Origin: Anaeramoeba flamelloides
Lineage: Eukaryota > Metamonada > Anaeramoebidae
Assembly: GCA_027625915.1 (NCBI GenBank)
Contig: JANTQA010000008.1
Span: forward strand, 7,557,501 to 7,621,500
Length of the DNA: 64,000 nucleotides
Direction: 5' to 3'
Positions 11,975-23,850 of this stretch are shown piece after piece. The notes below the pieces were generated by a model. That model was not told where the DNA came from. It saw only the letters and a program-made list of their open reading frames with translations, and ran no database searches. The position numbers and the translations under genes were made by a program. Position 1 is the stretch's first letter; every line of letters starts with the position of its first letter.

Positions 11975-14900
11975 ATGATAACATCATCATCTTCTTCGTC
12001 GTCGTCTGGTTCGTCGTCTGGAAATGAAAACGATATAAAAATTGACAAGATCCAAACCGGAGAACAAACTAATCTTGTTCAAGAAGAGGGTCAGACAGTA
12101 TATTACGAATATGTTATGGTTTACCTTGAAGAAGAAGTAAACGAATTCACAGAAGGTAGAAAAAAGAAACTCTTTGAAAATCTTGCAAACGTTGGTCTTC
12201 ACACAAGAACAACCAAGTCCGCAACTGGTGATCGAAATTTCATGGGTAAACTAATCATACTTTTTTGCTTTTGAAAATTTTTACTTTACTTTTTTTTTTA
12301 TTTTATTTTATTTTTTTTTTTTTTTTTTGTCTTTGTTATCTGTGCGAGTTTACTCAAAAATTTTTTTTCCTTTTTTTTTTTTTTTAAATTTCATCCTTTC
12401 CTCATTATTTTCCTTTTTTGTATCAATTTTTCAAAAGAAATTGGAACAACTAACCAAGTCTTGGAAGAATGGGCTTTTAAAACTTTATTAAAAGTCAAAA
12501 AGACAAGTGGTGTCGAAGATGAAGACGCAGGAGACTATGAAGAATTTAATCCTGATCACAAAAATCTTTATGTAGAAGCTGGTGACGAAGGAACTATTTT
12601 CAATTCTTGTTCACGTCAAAAATTGCTTATGAGAATCTTAGAAGCAAGTAAATATAAAGGCGGTTGTGGGATTAGTATGCTTTTTTTTTGATCTTGTTAT
12701 TTTGACTTTCGACCCTTCAGTCTTTTTTTTTTTTTTTTTTTTTTCACAAAATTAATTTTTTTTTTACCATATTTTCACTTAAATCAAAAAAAAAAAATCT
12801 TTTCATTAATTTTATACATCAAAAAAACTTTCCAAATTTTCCACAAATTAAAAATTCTTTAGGTATTACAAAATTAATTCGTAAAAAAACAATTATTGAC
12901 TTTTTTGGATTACAACATTATGAAGAATTAGATCCTTTGATTGAAGATTGGTCTAAAAGTTGGAAATTTAAACAGCCATTAGATAGAATTAGAGGTAAAG
13001 AAAAATTTTTTTTATTATTATTTTTTTTTTTGTTTGTTATTTTCTCTCGATCTAAATTTTCAACATAGTTTCTGGAAATTTTTTTAAAAAGTATTTTTAA
13101 CACTTAAAAATCAAGTGTTAAAAAAAGAACACAATTCAAGTCAAAGAGTAATTATTTTTTGGTATTTACGATTTGTTCAAAAATAAATTGAAAAAAAATT
13201 TACCTTTACCTTTCACACAAAAGAAGGTTTGTTACAAAGATTAAAGTCAAAACTCAACTGTTAATCCCACAAGTCATTCCATTATTTTAATTTTAGAAAT
13301 CTAGAATTGGATGATTTATTTTATTCTTTTTTTTTGGAAAAGTGAACCAAAATTTTGCTCAATTTATTTTGCGACTAACAGTACGACTAATTGCAAAAAA
13401 ATAGGAAAAAAATTTCCTTTCAAAAGTTTGCTGTATTTGACTTTGAAATCTAACAACCCTTTCTTTAATTGAATTTTTTTTTTGTGGTATTCTTTAAAAA
13501 TAAAAAAAAACTTTATGTTTAAAAGGAATACAATTAAAATGAAAGAGTTCATTGGGATTTTAGTCAGACTGAATTTGATTTTGAAATTAAAATACTCTTT
13601 TTTTATAAATTCTAAAGTTGTTTCTAAAAAGTGTGACTAAATATTTTGGTAAATGATTTTTGAAAATAGCACTCATAACTTTTTAATCTCTTTTATTGAA
13701 ATATTTCAAAACTATTATGCAACACTTTTTTTAAAAAAACGATGAAAAATGAAGGCAGATTTTTTTTAAATGTGTGTTTTATTTTCATTTTTAATTTAAT
13801 CTCATATTTGGATTACCAAGGGATAATTATTTAATAACCAAACTTTAAAAAAAAAACAAGAAAATAACAAGAATACGAAATGAGGTCTTTTCAACTAATA
13901 ATAATTTTGACTTTTTAATCAAACAATTAAACCCAAATTTCCTTTTAACCCTTCTAGTCAAAAATCAAAATAAATATAAATTGATCTTTCAAACAAAAAC
14001 TAAAATTTAAAACAAAAACTAAAAATTAAACCAAAAACTAAAAATTAAAACAAAAATTAAATAAAAAACCCAAAAAAAAATTAAATAAAAAAAAAAAAAA
14101 AAACAAACAAAAAACTAAAAAACCAATAATAGATTATTTTGGAGAAAGCATTGCATATTATTTTGCCTTTTTAGCCATGTACATTAATTTTTTAATTGTT
14201 TTGGCAATTATTGGAATTCCTGTTGCCATCCTGACATGGCCAAAAAAAGAAGAATCTGACATTTCGAACCAATTTAAAGAACAAAAGGGACAAGTATCGC
14301 TCTACTACACGTTTATTGTTTCGATGTGGATTACCTTATTGATTGAACTCTGGAAAAGGCGCTCGAACACGTTAGCTTATCATTGGGACATGCTTGATTT
14401 CCACAAAATTGAACAAATCCGACCAGAATTTAAGGGAATCAGACAAAGATCTGAGATCACAGGCAAAAAGCAAATCTATTATCCAGTCTGGATCCGAAGA
14501 GCCAAAATGGCAATTTCATACTTTATCGTTGTCTGCTTTATGACTGCCGCCGCCGCCGCCGCCATTGGTATTAATTATAAAAAATTATCGACGCCAAACA
14601 AGGAGGATTATAACCCATCAATGGGCACTGTCATCGGGTTGGGTGCTGCATGTGGTGCCTCCATTTTTGTTTTGAATTTCATTTTCAAGAAAATTGGACC
14701 ACGCTTGGTTGATTGGGAGAACCACAAGACAGACTCTGAACACGAAGATTCCTTAATCCTCAAATTCTTTATGTTCCAAGCCTTAAACAATTACGTTGCG
14801 CTGTTTTTCAGTGCCTTCATTTCGAAGGATCTGGAATATGTCTCGACACAGCTCATGTCCATCTTAATTACCAAACAAATAATTGGACAATTACTGGAAG

Positions 14901-15526
14901 TTGGCATCCCCTGGATCAAGGGTAAAATCAAAATAAGATCTGCTAAAAAGAAAAGAAAGAAAGCTAAAGAGGCCGGCGAAGACGTTACCAAGATTTCACA
15001 ATTGGAAAAGGAATCCAAGCTTCCCAAATACGAAAGCACCGTCGACGACTACCTCGAAATGTTCATCCAATTAGGGTTCTCCACCTTTTTCATCATCGCG
15101 TTCCCATTGGGCCCACTCTCACCATTACTTGCCTTACTCAATAACTTGATCGAAATTAGAACAGACTCCTTGAAATTAAAAACAATGAGAAGACCAGAGC
15201 CCAGAGGCGCAAAGGGCATTGGTAAATGGATCGAAGTCTTGAAATTTGTCAGTGTTGGTGTAGTAATTTCCAATTGTATCATGCTGTCATTTGCAGACGA
15301 AATTAGAATCTATGGCGACACAATCACTACAAAGGAAAATAAACTCATCTGGTTAATTTGCTTAGAACATGGACTCCTCTTCTTTAAATATCTCTTCCAT
15401 TACGTAGTACCAGATATCCCAAAACATGTCGCTGTGTCTATTGCTAAAGAAGAATACGAAAAAGAAAAAGCTCATAGAGAAGCTTTGGGTCGTAAAAGCA
15501 CAACTGAAGAATCTTCTACCGATTAA
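11975..15526 (+). CDS. Anoctamin/TMEM16 family channel or scramblase
   Basis: Four exons give 677 aa: 11975-12245, 12438-12674, 12863-12994 and 14133-15526. All three introns are GT-AG and keep frame. The N-terminal cytosolic part is short, with a Ser/Gly run. The family signature crosses exons 3 and 4: QPLDRIR joined to DYFGES, the equivalent of QPLD-IR-YFGE in animal anoctamins. About ten membrane helices follow, then LLIELWKRR and VPDIPK near the C-terminus, both family hallmarks. The Ca2+-site residues are present: Asn432 (QALNNY), Asp519 and Glu522 (DDYLEM), Glu554 and Asp558 (NNLIEIRTD). This is the same Asn/Asp/Glu/Glu/Asp pattern as fungal nhTMEM16. Known members are Ca2+-activated Cl- channels or lipid scramblases; sequence alone does not say which. 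Exon 4 is noticeably richer in C/G-ending codons than neighbouring genes, including a six-codon gcc Ala run. Confidence 0.93.
12995..14132 (+). other. Long third intron of the anoctamin gene
   Basis: It runs from gtaaag to aatag, 1,138 nt, against 192 and 188 nt for the first two introns of this gene. No coding frame is convincing. Near the 3' end, 13993-14070 carries about four imperfect copies of a 19-bp unit (caaaaactaaaaattaaa). No transposon ends were recognised, though expansion by an insertion is possible. Confidence 0.75.
13993..14070 (+). repeat. Short tandem repeat, ~19-bp unit
   Basis: About four imperfect copies of caaaaactaaaaattaaam lie in the third anoctamin intron, upstream of the A-run that precedes the acceptor. 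Confidence 0.7.
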
Positions 15527-18291
15527 GAAAAAAAAAAATTTTTTTTTGTTTTTTTTTTTTGGTTTTTATTTTTCATTTCAAAATTTTCTCTTTATCTTTT
15601 TGTTTTGTTGAGCAAAAGAAGTGTTTTTTTTTTTTTTAAATTTTATTTTTTATATTTCGTTTATCATTTAAATTAAATTTGCACTTACTTCGTCAACATT
15701 TTTTACTTCTATTCTATTATTTATTTTTTTTTTTTAATAAAATTTATTTTTATTTTTTTTTTATTCTTTCTTTCAAATCTAAAAGTAATCGATTCTAATA
15801 TTTTCACTTTTTTTTTCTTATTTAATCTTAATTTTAATTTTTTTTTGAAAAAATAAAAAAAAAATCCAAAAAGTGTATCTCTTTTTTAAATTCATTTTTA
15901 TTTTTGCTTTTGTTTTGCAGATATGTGTATACTTTACAAATAGAAATAAATTTCGGAAATATTTGTCATTGATGAAAACTTTTGTAACAAGAATAAAACT
16001 TTTAATCTATTTTTTTTTTTTATTATTTATCTTGAGTGTAAGAGATAAACATGTGCAAAAATGATATCTGAATTGTTCATGTTTTTTTGATAAAATTGTA
16101 ATTTTTTCATTGACTATGATACTTTTCTGCTATGTACGCCAGGGTTCAGAAATATTGAAAAGCTATTTGATGTTTTAAATTACAACAAATTCGATTTTAT
16201 AAATGATCGGAGATTTTTGTTTGTTTGAATTTGAGAAAAGTATTTTCCATCTGTGTTGAGGTTTCTACCGCAAACCACTTCCTTTCTTTTTTAAATACAA
16301 TAGAATGTTACTAAAGATATCAATTATAAACCTCCTTTCAAAATCATTGGTTCATTAAAAATCAAATTTAAAAGAAAAATATTTTTAATAATTGAAGTTA
16401 TCTATTATAATATAAAAATTTCGATTCAAATATTCAGTTCTATACCCAAGAGATATTTATTTTTTGTCTAAAAATAAAAGAAAAAAAAATAAAATAAAAT
16501 GTTAAAAAAAATTGGATATTTATTTTGAAAGAAGCATTACTTCAAAAATATTAAATTTAAAAAATAAATAAAACCCATTATTCGATTCTCCTTCCACTTG
16601 AATAACTAAATCTAATCGCCTTTTCATATTTGAAACCAATTTTTCAATAATTCATCTGTTATTTCTTTCCAATTTTTCATTTTCATTTTCCATTTTAACA
16701 AAACACTGTTGAAAAAATAAAAAAGAGAAAAAATAATTTATTTGCAAACTTATCATTGTGAGAGGAAAAACTTCAAAATGATACAAAAGCAATTCAAAAT
16801 TCAAATATAAGATGAGACATTTATTATGAAATTTAGTTTATGATCAAGTTACCCGAACCTTGGGGGCACAACAGATAAGTATGATGGGCCATGAAAAAAT
16901 TTCAATTTTATCAAAAAAAAATATGAACAATTCAGAACTCATTTTTGCACATGTCGAGAATATAAAGAAAATAAAAATACTAAAATTTATGTAGTAATTG
17001 TTAGCCACTTTATAACTTTAATAGTATTAAAAATCAAAGGATAGTTTTTAATTAATTGACAAAACAAATTGAGAAGACTTGAATGAAAAGTAAGGAATTA
17101 TTTTAAAATTTGAAAAAGTAAATACAACAATTGTAAAAAAATAAACAATAAAAAATAAAAAATAAAAAAGAAAAAAGAAAAAACTAAATAATTAAGCAAA
17201 AAAACAATAAATATATGAAAAAAGTAGGATTCACAAATTTATTCACTTCAAAACTCTCTCTTTAACAGATTAAGAGATCTCGGGCACTTAGTACCTACCA
17301 ATAAATCATAATCTATTTTATTTCTTGCCTCTCTGTTCTTTTTTTTTCTTATCTAAGTTCATAAAAAAATTTTTTATTTTGTTTCATTTTTAAAGTCAAC
17401 TATCAGATAATATTTCATTGTGTCTACATTAAAACTATTACAAAAACATTTTAAATAAAAATTGAGAAGTAAATATAAATGGGAAAATATTTGGCCGTAT
17501 CTCCACTTCTCAATAAAACAAAACAAAAATACTTTATCAATTTATATGAAATATGAAGTTTTATTGTTGCAAACATTTTTTTCAAAAATTGACTTCATTT
17601 TTTGAGAAAATAATACATTTGATAGTAAATTTTTAGAAATTTACTTTTATAAACAGAATTTTCATCAATTAATATTCTGATTACTCATTGTCTTTAGTGT
17701 ATATTTTATTTTTTTTTTTGATTGACTAATCTATAAGCATTATAAGAAAAAGAAATTGAATATTTATTTTCAAACATAAACACGTGAATCTTACATTAAT
17801 TAATTTAACAACATTATTATAAAAAAATGAGTAAGTTGTGTATTTATTCTGAAATTGATATCAACATATCATATACACTTCTATTTCTTTTGATTAACTA
17901 TTTTTCTCAATCTTTTCTGATTAATTCAGATTTTAATTTGAAAAAACTTTACATAGACTGATCCTCAAAGATATTTTTTTTCCTAAAGAAACATATTTAA
18001 ACATAAAAGTAACATTTTGAAAACTAATAAATCATTATACCTTCTTTTTGAGAGAAGATCAAAACACATAGTAATTATTTTTTATCAAGGTAAAATTTTT
18101 CAAAAGACAAGATTTGCCCTAAAAAACCAAAAGTTTTTTCGATTTTCCCACAAAATTTTGTTTGTTGAAGTTGAAAAAAAAACAAAATTGTGAAAAAATT
18201 ATTTTATAAATGGCCAACAAGAATTGAAGAGAACCTTAAAATTTTTTTTAACATCATTTTAATTATTTTTTAAAGAGATCTGAATGAAATC
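15527..18291. other. Intergenic T-rich then A-rich DNA with an inverted-repeat element
   Basis: No supported gene. The first 300 bases after the anoctamin stop are T-rich and probably hold its 3' end. The 16049-16954 inverted-repeat element lies in the middle. The 61-63-codon frames at 15426-15611 and 15873-16064 are homopolymer-driven and not supported. Confidence 0.55.
16049..16954. mobile_element. ~0.9-kb element with ~100-bp terminal inverted repeats
   Basis: The left arm, 16049-16149, begins acatgtgcaaaaatga and runs through ctgaattgttcat, ttttgataaaattg and atttttcat to gccagggttcag. It is matched in reverse complement by the right arm, 16852-16954, with a few mismatches. The interior carries no long frame. 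This suggests a diverged non-autonomous DNA transposon or foldback element. No target duplication was identified, so the outer limits are uncertain. Confidence 0.55.
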
Positions 18292-18834
18292 TTAAGGTAT
18301 ATAATCCCTGAAATCAGAAAAAAGATTATCTTGTGTTGTTTGTGACCACTTGTTAATTTAGTTCATAATTGATCGATCTTGTACTTGGTATGGGTTTGAA
18401 GAGTGGTTCAAAATGGCAATTTTTGACAATTTATTGTTTTTTTTTTTTCCGAAATCCAAATTGACGAGTGTAAGATTAATAGATTGGAACTTTTGTCATA
18501 AAAAAATGTGGTTTGTGGGTTTTTGATTGAATTTTTTAATTATATTTGGTTTTATTTGGAGTTTTTAAAAAAGATTTTTTCATTTGATTAATTGACAAAA
18601 ATCTAATAAATGATAATTTGCTTCTACAACTCAAAAATCAAAATTTATTCTTTAACATCTACCAATTTGGATTTCGGAAAAAAAAAAAACAATAAATTGT
18701 CAAAAATTGCCATTTTGAACCACTCTTCAAACCCATACCAAGTACAAGATCGATCAATTATGAACTAAATTAACATGTGGTCACAAACAACACAAGATAA
18801 TCTTTTTTCTAATTTCAGGGATTGTAAGCCTTAA
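18292..18834. mobile_element. MITE with ~165-bp inverted arms and TTAA target duplication
   Basis: The left arm (18296-18463) and right arm (18663-18830) are near-perfect reverse complements. Shared blocks include aatccctgaaat, gattatcttgtgttgtttgt, gatcgatcttgtacttggta and tgggtttgaagagtgg. Direct TTAA copies sit at 18292-18295 and 18831-18834. The element ends read GGTATATAATCCCTG and GGCTTACAATCCCTG. There is no coding capacity in the ~200-bp middle. A TTAA duplication fits piggyBac-type transposition, while GG-starting ends are more like PIF/Harbinger (three-base TWA), so the superfamily is open. High arm identity suggests a fairly recent insertion. Confidence 0.85.
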
Positions 18835-19255
18835 ATAAGTGTTAACTCTAAATTATTTTAATCTTTTGAATATAAAAGGATCACTTGTATGAGAGGAATA
18901 TAAAAAAAGTGCTTTTTCAGAAACATGTTTTGGGGATCTTGGGTTTTTTAGATTTGAAAAATATGTTAAAAATTTTTGGGACTTTGGCTCAACCTCCTTA
19001 TTGTAAAAAGTTCAACAATAATTAATTAGTCTTAAGTCAAGAAATGATTTTCAAAACAATAAAAGATAAGAAAAGAATCAAACTGACATCTAAAAAGAGA
19101 AAAAGAATTGAAACCATTTTTTATTATTTCTCCAAGTTTTTCTTCTTCACTTATTTTTTTTATTATTTATTTTTGTTTAAGTTTGCTTATTTCTTTTTAT
19201 TTTTTCAATTTTTAATCTTTTTAAATTTGAATCTCTTAAAACAAAGAACTCCAAT

Positions 19256-20326
19256 ATGTTTTCGAACCTCCCACAGCAAGACAAAAAATCAAAACGAATA
19301 ATGATTAATAAAAAACGTACAAAAAAAAATACCCAACAAAAAAAAAAAGCAACTAATTTTCAGGTGATGCCTTATGAACAAATCATTGCAAATAAAAAAA
19401 AAAAACAACAACAGCTAATGAAAAACAAAAAATTGATCCAAAAAAAAAAATCCAATCTTTCTACCAAGACAAGGCTCAAGCCAAAACCAAAGGCAGTACC
19501 AAAACCAAAACAGAACCAATTACAAAAAAGAATTGTACTGAAGGGTGGCGAGAACAAAAAAACGAGGACAAATATCTTTCAAAACAAATCTTCAAGATTA
19601 AAGCCACCTCCATTCTCTAGAAAGTCATCAACAACACCACCAACATCATCAAAAACAATATCAATAATAAAATCAACTCAACCATTATCAGCAACACACT
19701 CACCAATACCAACAACAACAACAACAACAACAAAACCAAAAACAATTCAAATAATAAAGAAAACAAAACCATTGTTTGGGTTTCATGACCAAAAAAAACT
19801 CCTCAAAGAAGACCCAATCAGCCAAAACCCAAAATTGAATACAAGGAAAAGAAACTTCCAACAAACGCAATTAATAAACAGCAAGAAACCAAAAGCCAAA
19901 GAAATTAAAAAATTAACATCTAAAAAACAACAATCACAAGAAGAAGCCACTCATCAAATTTCATTAGGCGAAATAATCTCCTTCTCAAAGAATCAAAAAA
20001 TAAAACTTTCAACAGACGAAGAGATAAAAGAATTTTTAAATATTCTTTTTAATGTTCCACAGGGAACCGAGAATAATGGCACATCAATGAATATTGAAAA
20101 CACCTTTAAAAACGATAAGGAGGAAGTTACTCTTAACAATTACAACCCTATTTTTTCATCAACGGAATTACAATCATTCGATCAACAATTTGATCACATA
20201 GAAAAAAGAATTCAGAAAATTATTAAAGAATATCAATTAGATATACATTTGGTTACTGATAATACAATGCCATCAATAGAAGAATTAGATAATTACGAAA
20301 AAAAACTTCAACAAATTCTTAATTAA
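19256..20326 (+). CDS. Unrecognised Lys/Gln/Thr-rich basic protein
   Basis: A single open frame of 356 codons; a second Met at codon 16 is an alternative start. The N-terminal half is basic and low in complexity, with runs of Lys and Gln and a KPKPKAVPKPKQNQ stretch. A Ser/Thr/Pro segment with seven Thr codons follows, flanked by two similar phrases (ISIIKSTQPLSATH and IQIIKKTKPLFGFH). The last third is more normal in composition and predicted helical, with YNPIFSSTELQSFDQQFDHI and a closing EELDNYEKKLQQIL. No family was recognised. The composition suggests a disordered, possibly nucleic-acid-binding nuclear protein; that is inference. Codon quality and the sharp end at an A+T-rich 3' flank support a real gene. 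Confidence 0.7.
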   Translation: MFSNLPQQDKKSKRIMINKKRTKKNTQQKKKATNFQVMPYEQIIANKKKKQQQLMKNKKLIQKKKSNLSTKTRLKPKPKAVPKPKQNQLQKRIVLKGGENKKTRTNIFQNKSSRLKPPPFSRKSSTTPPTSSKTISIIKSTQPLSATHSPIPTTTTTTTKPKTIQIIKKTKPLFGFHDQKKLLKEDPISQNPKLNTRKRNFQQTQLINSKKPKAKEIKKLTSKKQQSQEEATHQISLGEIISFSKNQKIKLSTDEEIKEFLNILFNVPQGTENNGTSMNIENTFKNDKEEVTLNNYNPIFSSTELQSFDQQFDHIEKRIQKIIKEYQLDIHLVTDNTMPSIEELDNYEKKLQQILN

Positions 20327-20814
20327 ATTGTTTTTACAATTTTTTAGATTTTCTTTGTTTTATTTTAATAAAAAAAAAAATAAAAAACCAAATAAAAATA
20401 ATTATATTTATTTATAAATAATCTTGTTTATTAATTTATATCTACACATCATAAATATATATATATATATATATATACCTTGGCACCCCAAACGACATAA
20501 TCGTTGTTCAAATAGAATTTATTTTTTTGAATTGTTATTAAAAGAATCAAAGATATAAAATTTAAAAAAAATTATCTTAGAAAAGTTTAAATTAAAAATT
20601 GTAATAGTTGTCTTACATTAAAAAAATAGTTTGAAAAATATTTTTCAACATCTAAAAATTTTTATTTGGTTTTTGTGATTTCGTTATTTTTCAAGGGAGT
20701 ATTACTCCAAAAATAGTTTTTTAAATTTTTAAATTCAATTGAAAAGTTATTCAAAACATCAAAAATTTTCAGTTTTAATGATAAAACACATTAATTTTTA
20801 CTTTAGGCTCTAAT

Positions 20815-21440
20815 CATTTACCCTGGATTTACTCCATACTCAAGAAGTGACTTGAAACCAAAAAGGGAATTGTGAAATTGCCCTTCTTGCGATTGACAAA
20901 ATTCAATTAACAAAAAAAATTTTGAGAGGATCTCATTGACAAGTTTCAAATAATTAAAAAAAAACATAGGACCACATTGTCAAAAATTTGATTCAAAAAG
21001 AAATTTTTAAAACATTCCCAATTGCCAAAAAGCTAAATTTAAAAACAAAATATTCTTTTCTTTATTTAAATTTCCAAAGGGTTAAATTTCTACAATTTTT
21101 TTTTAAAATTGTTTTGCCTAAGTACACAATCAATTTAATTTTGATTTAATCTAATCTGTGGTTAGATTGTATCTCTCTATAAATTTGACCAAGTAAGGAT
21201 TTCGTAAGATTCTTGGGAAAAGAATAATTTCTTTTGAATATAGAAAAAAAAAAATAGAGATCTCAAAAAGCTCCGAATAGTTACACTTCAAAATCAATAC
21301 AAACGATTTCAAAATGATAATTCATAACTATTCTAATTGGAAATTGGGTGTACTTCTTTGGAATATTTTTTCCAAAAATGATATCTTTTTTGATTATTGA
21401 TTTATGGAGATTGATCATCTTTCACCACATGTTGATTAGT
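20815..21440 (+). repeat. Dispersed repeat family D, copy 1
   Basis: It matches 55285-55880 in the same orientation over about 600 bp. Landmarks are 'attgtgaaattgcccttctt', 'gaggatctcattg', 'gtacacaatcaatttaat', 'tgtggttagattgtatctct', 'cttcaaaatcaatacaaacg' and 'ttctaattggaaattgggtg'. Divergence is moderate, with many small gaps. No coding frame is shared. Confidence 0.7.
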
Positions 21441-23273
21441 TTTTGATTGTTATTAGACACGTAATAAAATTACAATTTTTTTTTCCATTTCATAAAATTA
21501 TTTTCGACCTTAATGACTAGGTCCTTAAAAATTTTTTTTCTTCATTTTTTTAATTTTTTTTTTGTTTTGGTATGGAATTTAAATACAATTTGCCAAAGTA
21601 TGAATAATTTCTTGATATAAGTATTCAGATCACTGTGAAATTATTGCTAAAATATATTTGAAATGACGAGAATCGTCTTTATTATCAACTATTTCAACAT
21701 ATTTTTAGATACTATTTTCTCTAATTTGTGTCATCAATGATACTCTTACCTTCTTGTAAACGGACAAACCGAAAAGAAAAAGGAAAAAAAAAAATCATTT
21801 TCCTTAAAAATCCAAGACAACTAAACAAGTTTTTTAGTTATACTCTATTCCTTACTTATAAGATTTCAAAAACAGGTAGAAAAAAATTTAATACATTAAT
21901 TACCTACAATACAAAATCATTTTTTTTTGATTAGAAATTGATATTCTGAAAAAAAACTTATTTAATTTAGTAATATATAAAAATATATAAACTTTAAAAA
22001 AAAAAAAACAGTTTTTATTGTTTTTATAAAGTAAAAATTAGAATCTTTATACTTGGAGTTAACCAAGAAGATTCGTAATTGATATTGTTAGATGTGATAT
22101 AAGATGAAATTGAAGATGTCAGATGAACGTAAAGTATAATCTTTTTAACACAAACTCAATATAATAATTTGGAGTAGGTAAAAACTTATACAAAAACAAG
22201 AATCAATAAAAGGTGGTTTTTGAACAACTAAAACAATAAAAGTTATTACTAATCTTTTAGAATTCAGGATCTAACACTAAAAAAAATAATAAAAATACAA
22301 AAATAAACAAAATAACTAATTTATGATTATTTTATGCTACTTTGAAGAACTTACTCTTCAAAAGATCCTTTCTAGTCAACAGATTTATCAAAAACATTGA
22401 ATTCAAATGTGAAATTATTTATATTGTTGAAAAACTTGGTTAAAATTTTTCAAGGGTAAGTAGACAATCTATCTTTTGAATGAGATCTATTTTCTATTTT
22501 ATTTCCCACTTTTCAACCAATTCTCGAAAACGATAAAGTATAAAAAAACTGGATCTATTATGTATTCTTAACGTGCATGTTTTAAAAATTCCTCAAAATA
22601 CACTTGATTTTACACAGTTCAAAATATAGTGTTTTTTATAATAAATTTGAATATCTTGTCATTTTTTTTTGTTTTTTGTAATTTTGAAAAAAAACCCTTC
22701 TTTTTTGTATCAAAGATAAAATAGATACAAATGATTTTTTTTTGAAATGAGATTGATTTATTGGTAACTAAAATCAAAAATATCTTTGTATTTCGAGATT
22801 ATTTTCGAGCTGTGAAATCTTATTTAGCCAATTTCCAACTACCCTTAGAAAAATGAAGCACTTTTTGTTATTTTTTATGGAAAAATAATTTGGCGACTTT
22901 AAAAATTATCTGTTAAAATATATTAAGAGTTGATGTGTATCATCTTTTGGTATTGATATAAAAACAATCACACAAATAAATCAGTTAAAGTTTTACAAAA
23001 TAAATTTAAACTCCTTGTATCGTACAATTTATCAGAAAAAAATATCTTATTTTAGATATGGCGAATTTAAAATAAAAATCCTCTAAAAATAACAACTTTG
23101 CTCACACAGTCATTAAAAAATATTTTCAAAAAAAAAATAAATATTAGCTAATTTTATCCTTTTTAATAACTTCAATTATCATAAAAATTTGTGATTAATT
23201 AAAGACCTTTGATCAAAAAATATATTTTATAAGATATTTTAGAATTTAAGTTGAAATATCAGTTTTTTTATTA

Positions 23274-23470
23274 CAGTCAGTTTCACTTTTAAGGCACAAA
23301 CTTTCAACGAAATTTAAGGCACAAAAAAATCTCAAATTAAGGCACAAAATTTGTAATTTTAATTTTTACAATTTATTTTTACTGGAATTTGAATTTTGTG
23401 CCTTAATTTGAGATTTTTTTTGTGCCTTAAATTTCGTTGAATGTTTGTGCCTTAAAAGTGAAACTGACTG
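23274..23470. mobile_element. Tc1/mariner-like MITE, copy 1
   Basis: A 197-bp near-perfect palindrome begins CAGTCAGTTTCACTTTTAAG and ends with its complement, flanked by TA on both sides (23272-23273 and 23471-23472). Each arm carries three copies of AAGGCACAAA spaced about 25-30 bp. TA target duplication with CAGT ends is characteristic of Tc1/mariner-type elements. With no coding capacity it must be mobilised in trans. A diverged second copy is at 49919-50112. Confidence 0.85.
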
Positions 23471-23659
23471 TAATATTTTTTTTCAATTTATTCGTTAGAA
23501 AATTTGAAAATTTTTTTTTTAGATAAGAGGTTATTTTATTATCTTTTAAAAGTATTTTAAATATTATGAATACATTTCAAATAGGGGATCAATTATTTGG
23601 ACTTATTATAGAATTATTTGTTCTTTTAAATTTAAAAAAATCCTATTTTTTTTGAATTT

Positions 23660-23850
23660 TGGAAAACCTAGGCACTTGGTGGACACTTCCCTTAGGTTTT
23701 TTTTAATTTTTGTAATAATCAGAAAATTCAAGAAATTTCTGTTTATTTCTAAAGTAAAAAAAACCTAACGAAAATCAATAGATTTTTTGGATAAAATAGT
23801 AAACCTCAATAAAACCTAGGTACTTGACCGACACTCTCGATATTTATCAT
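23660..23850. repeat. Dispersed repeat family C, copy 1
   Basis: Two direct copies of an 'aaaacctaggNacttg..gacact' phrase (about 23663-23690 and 23810-23838) flank an inner inverted repeat: aggttttttttaattttt and a complementary aaaaaaaacct block around 23695-23768. Related sequence is at about 50885-51085, 51455-51560 and 54945-55220. Diverged, probably an old non-coding element. Confidence 0.5.
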
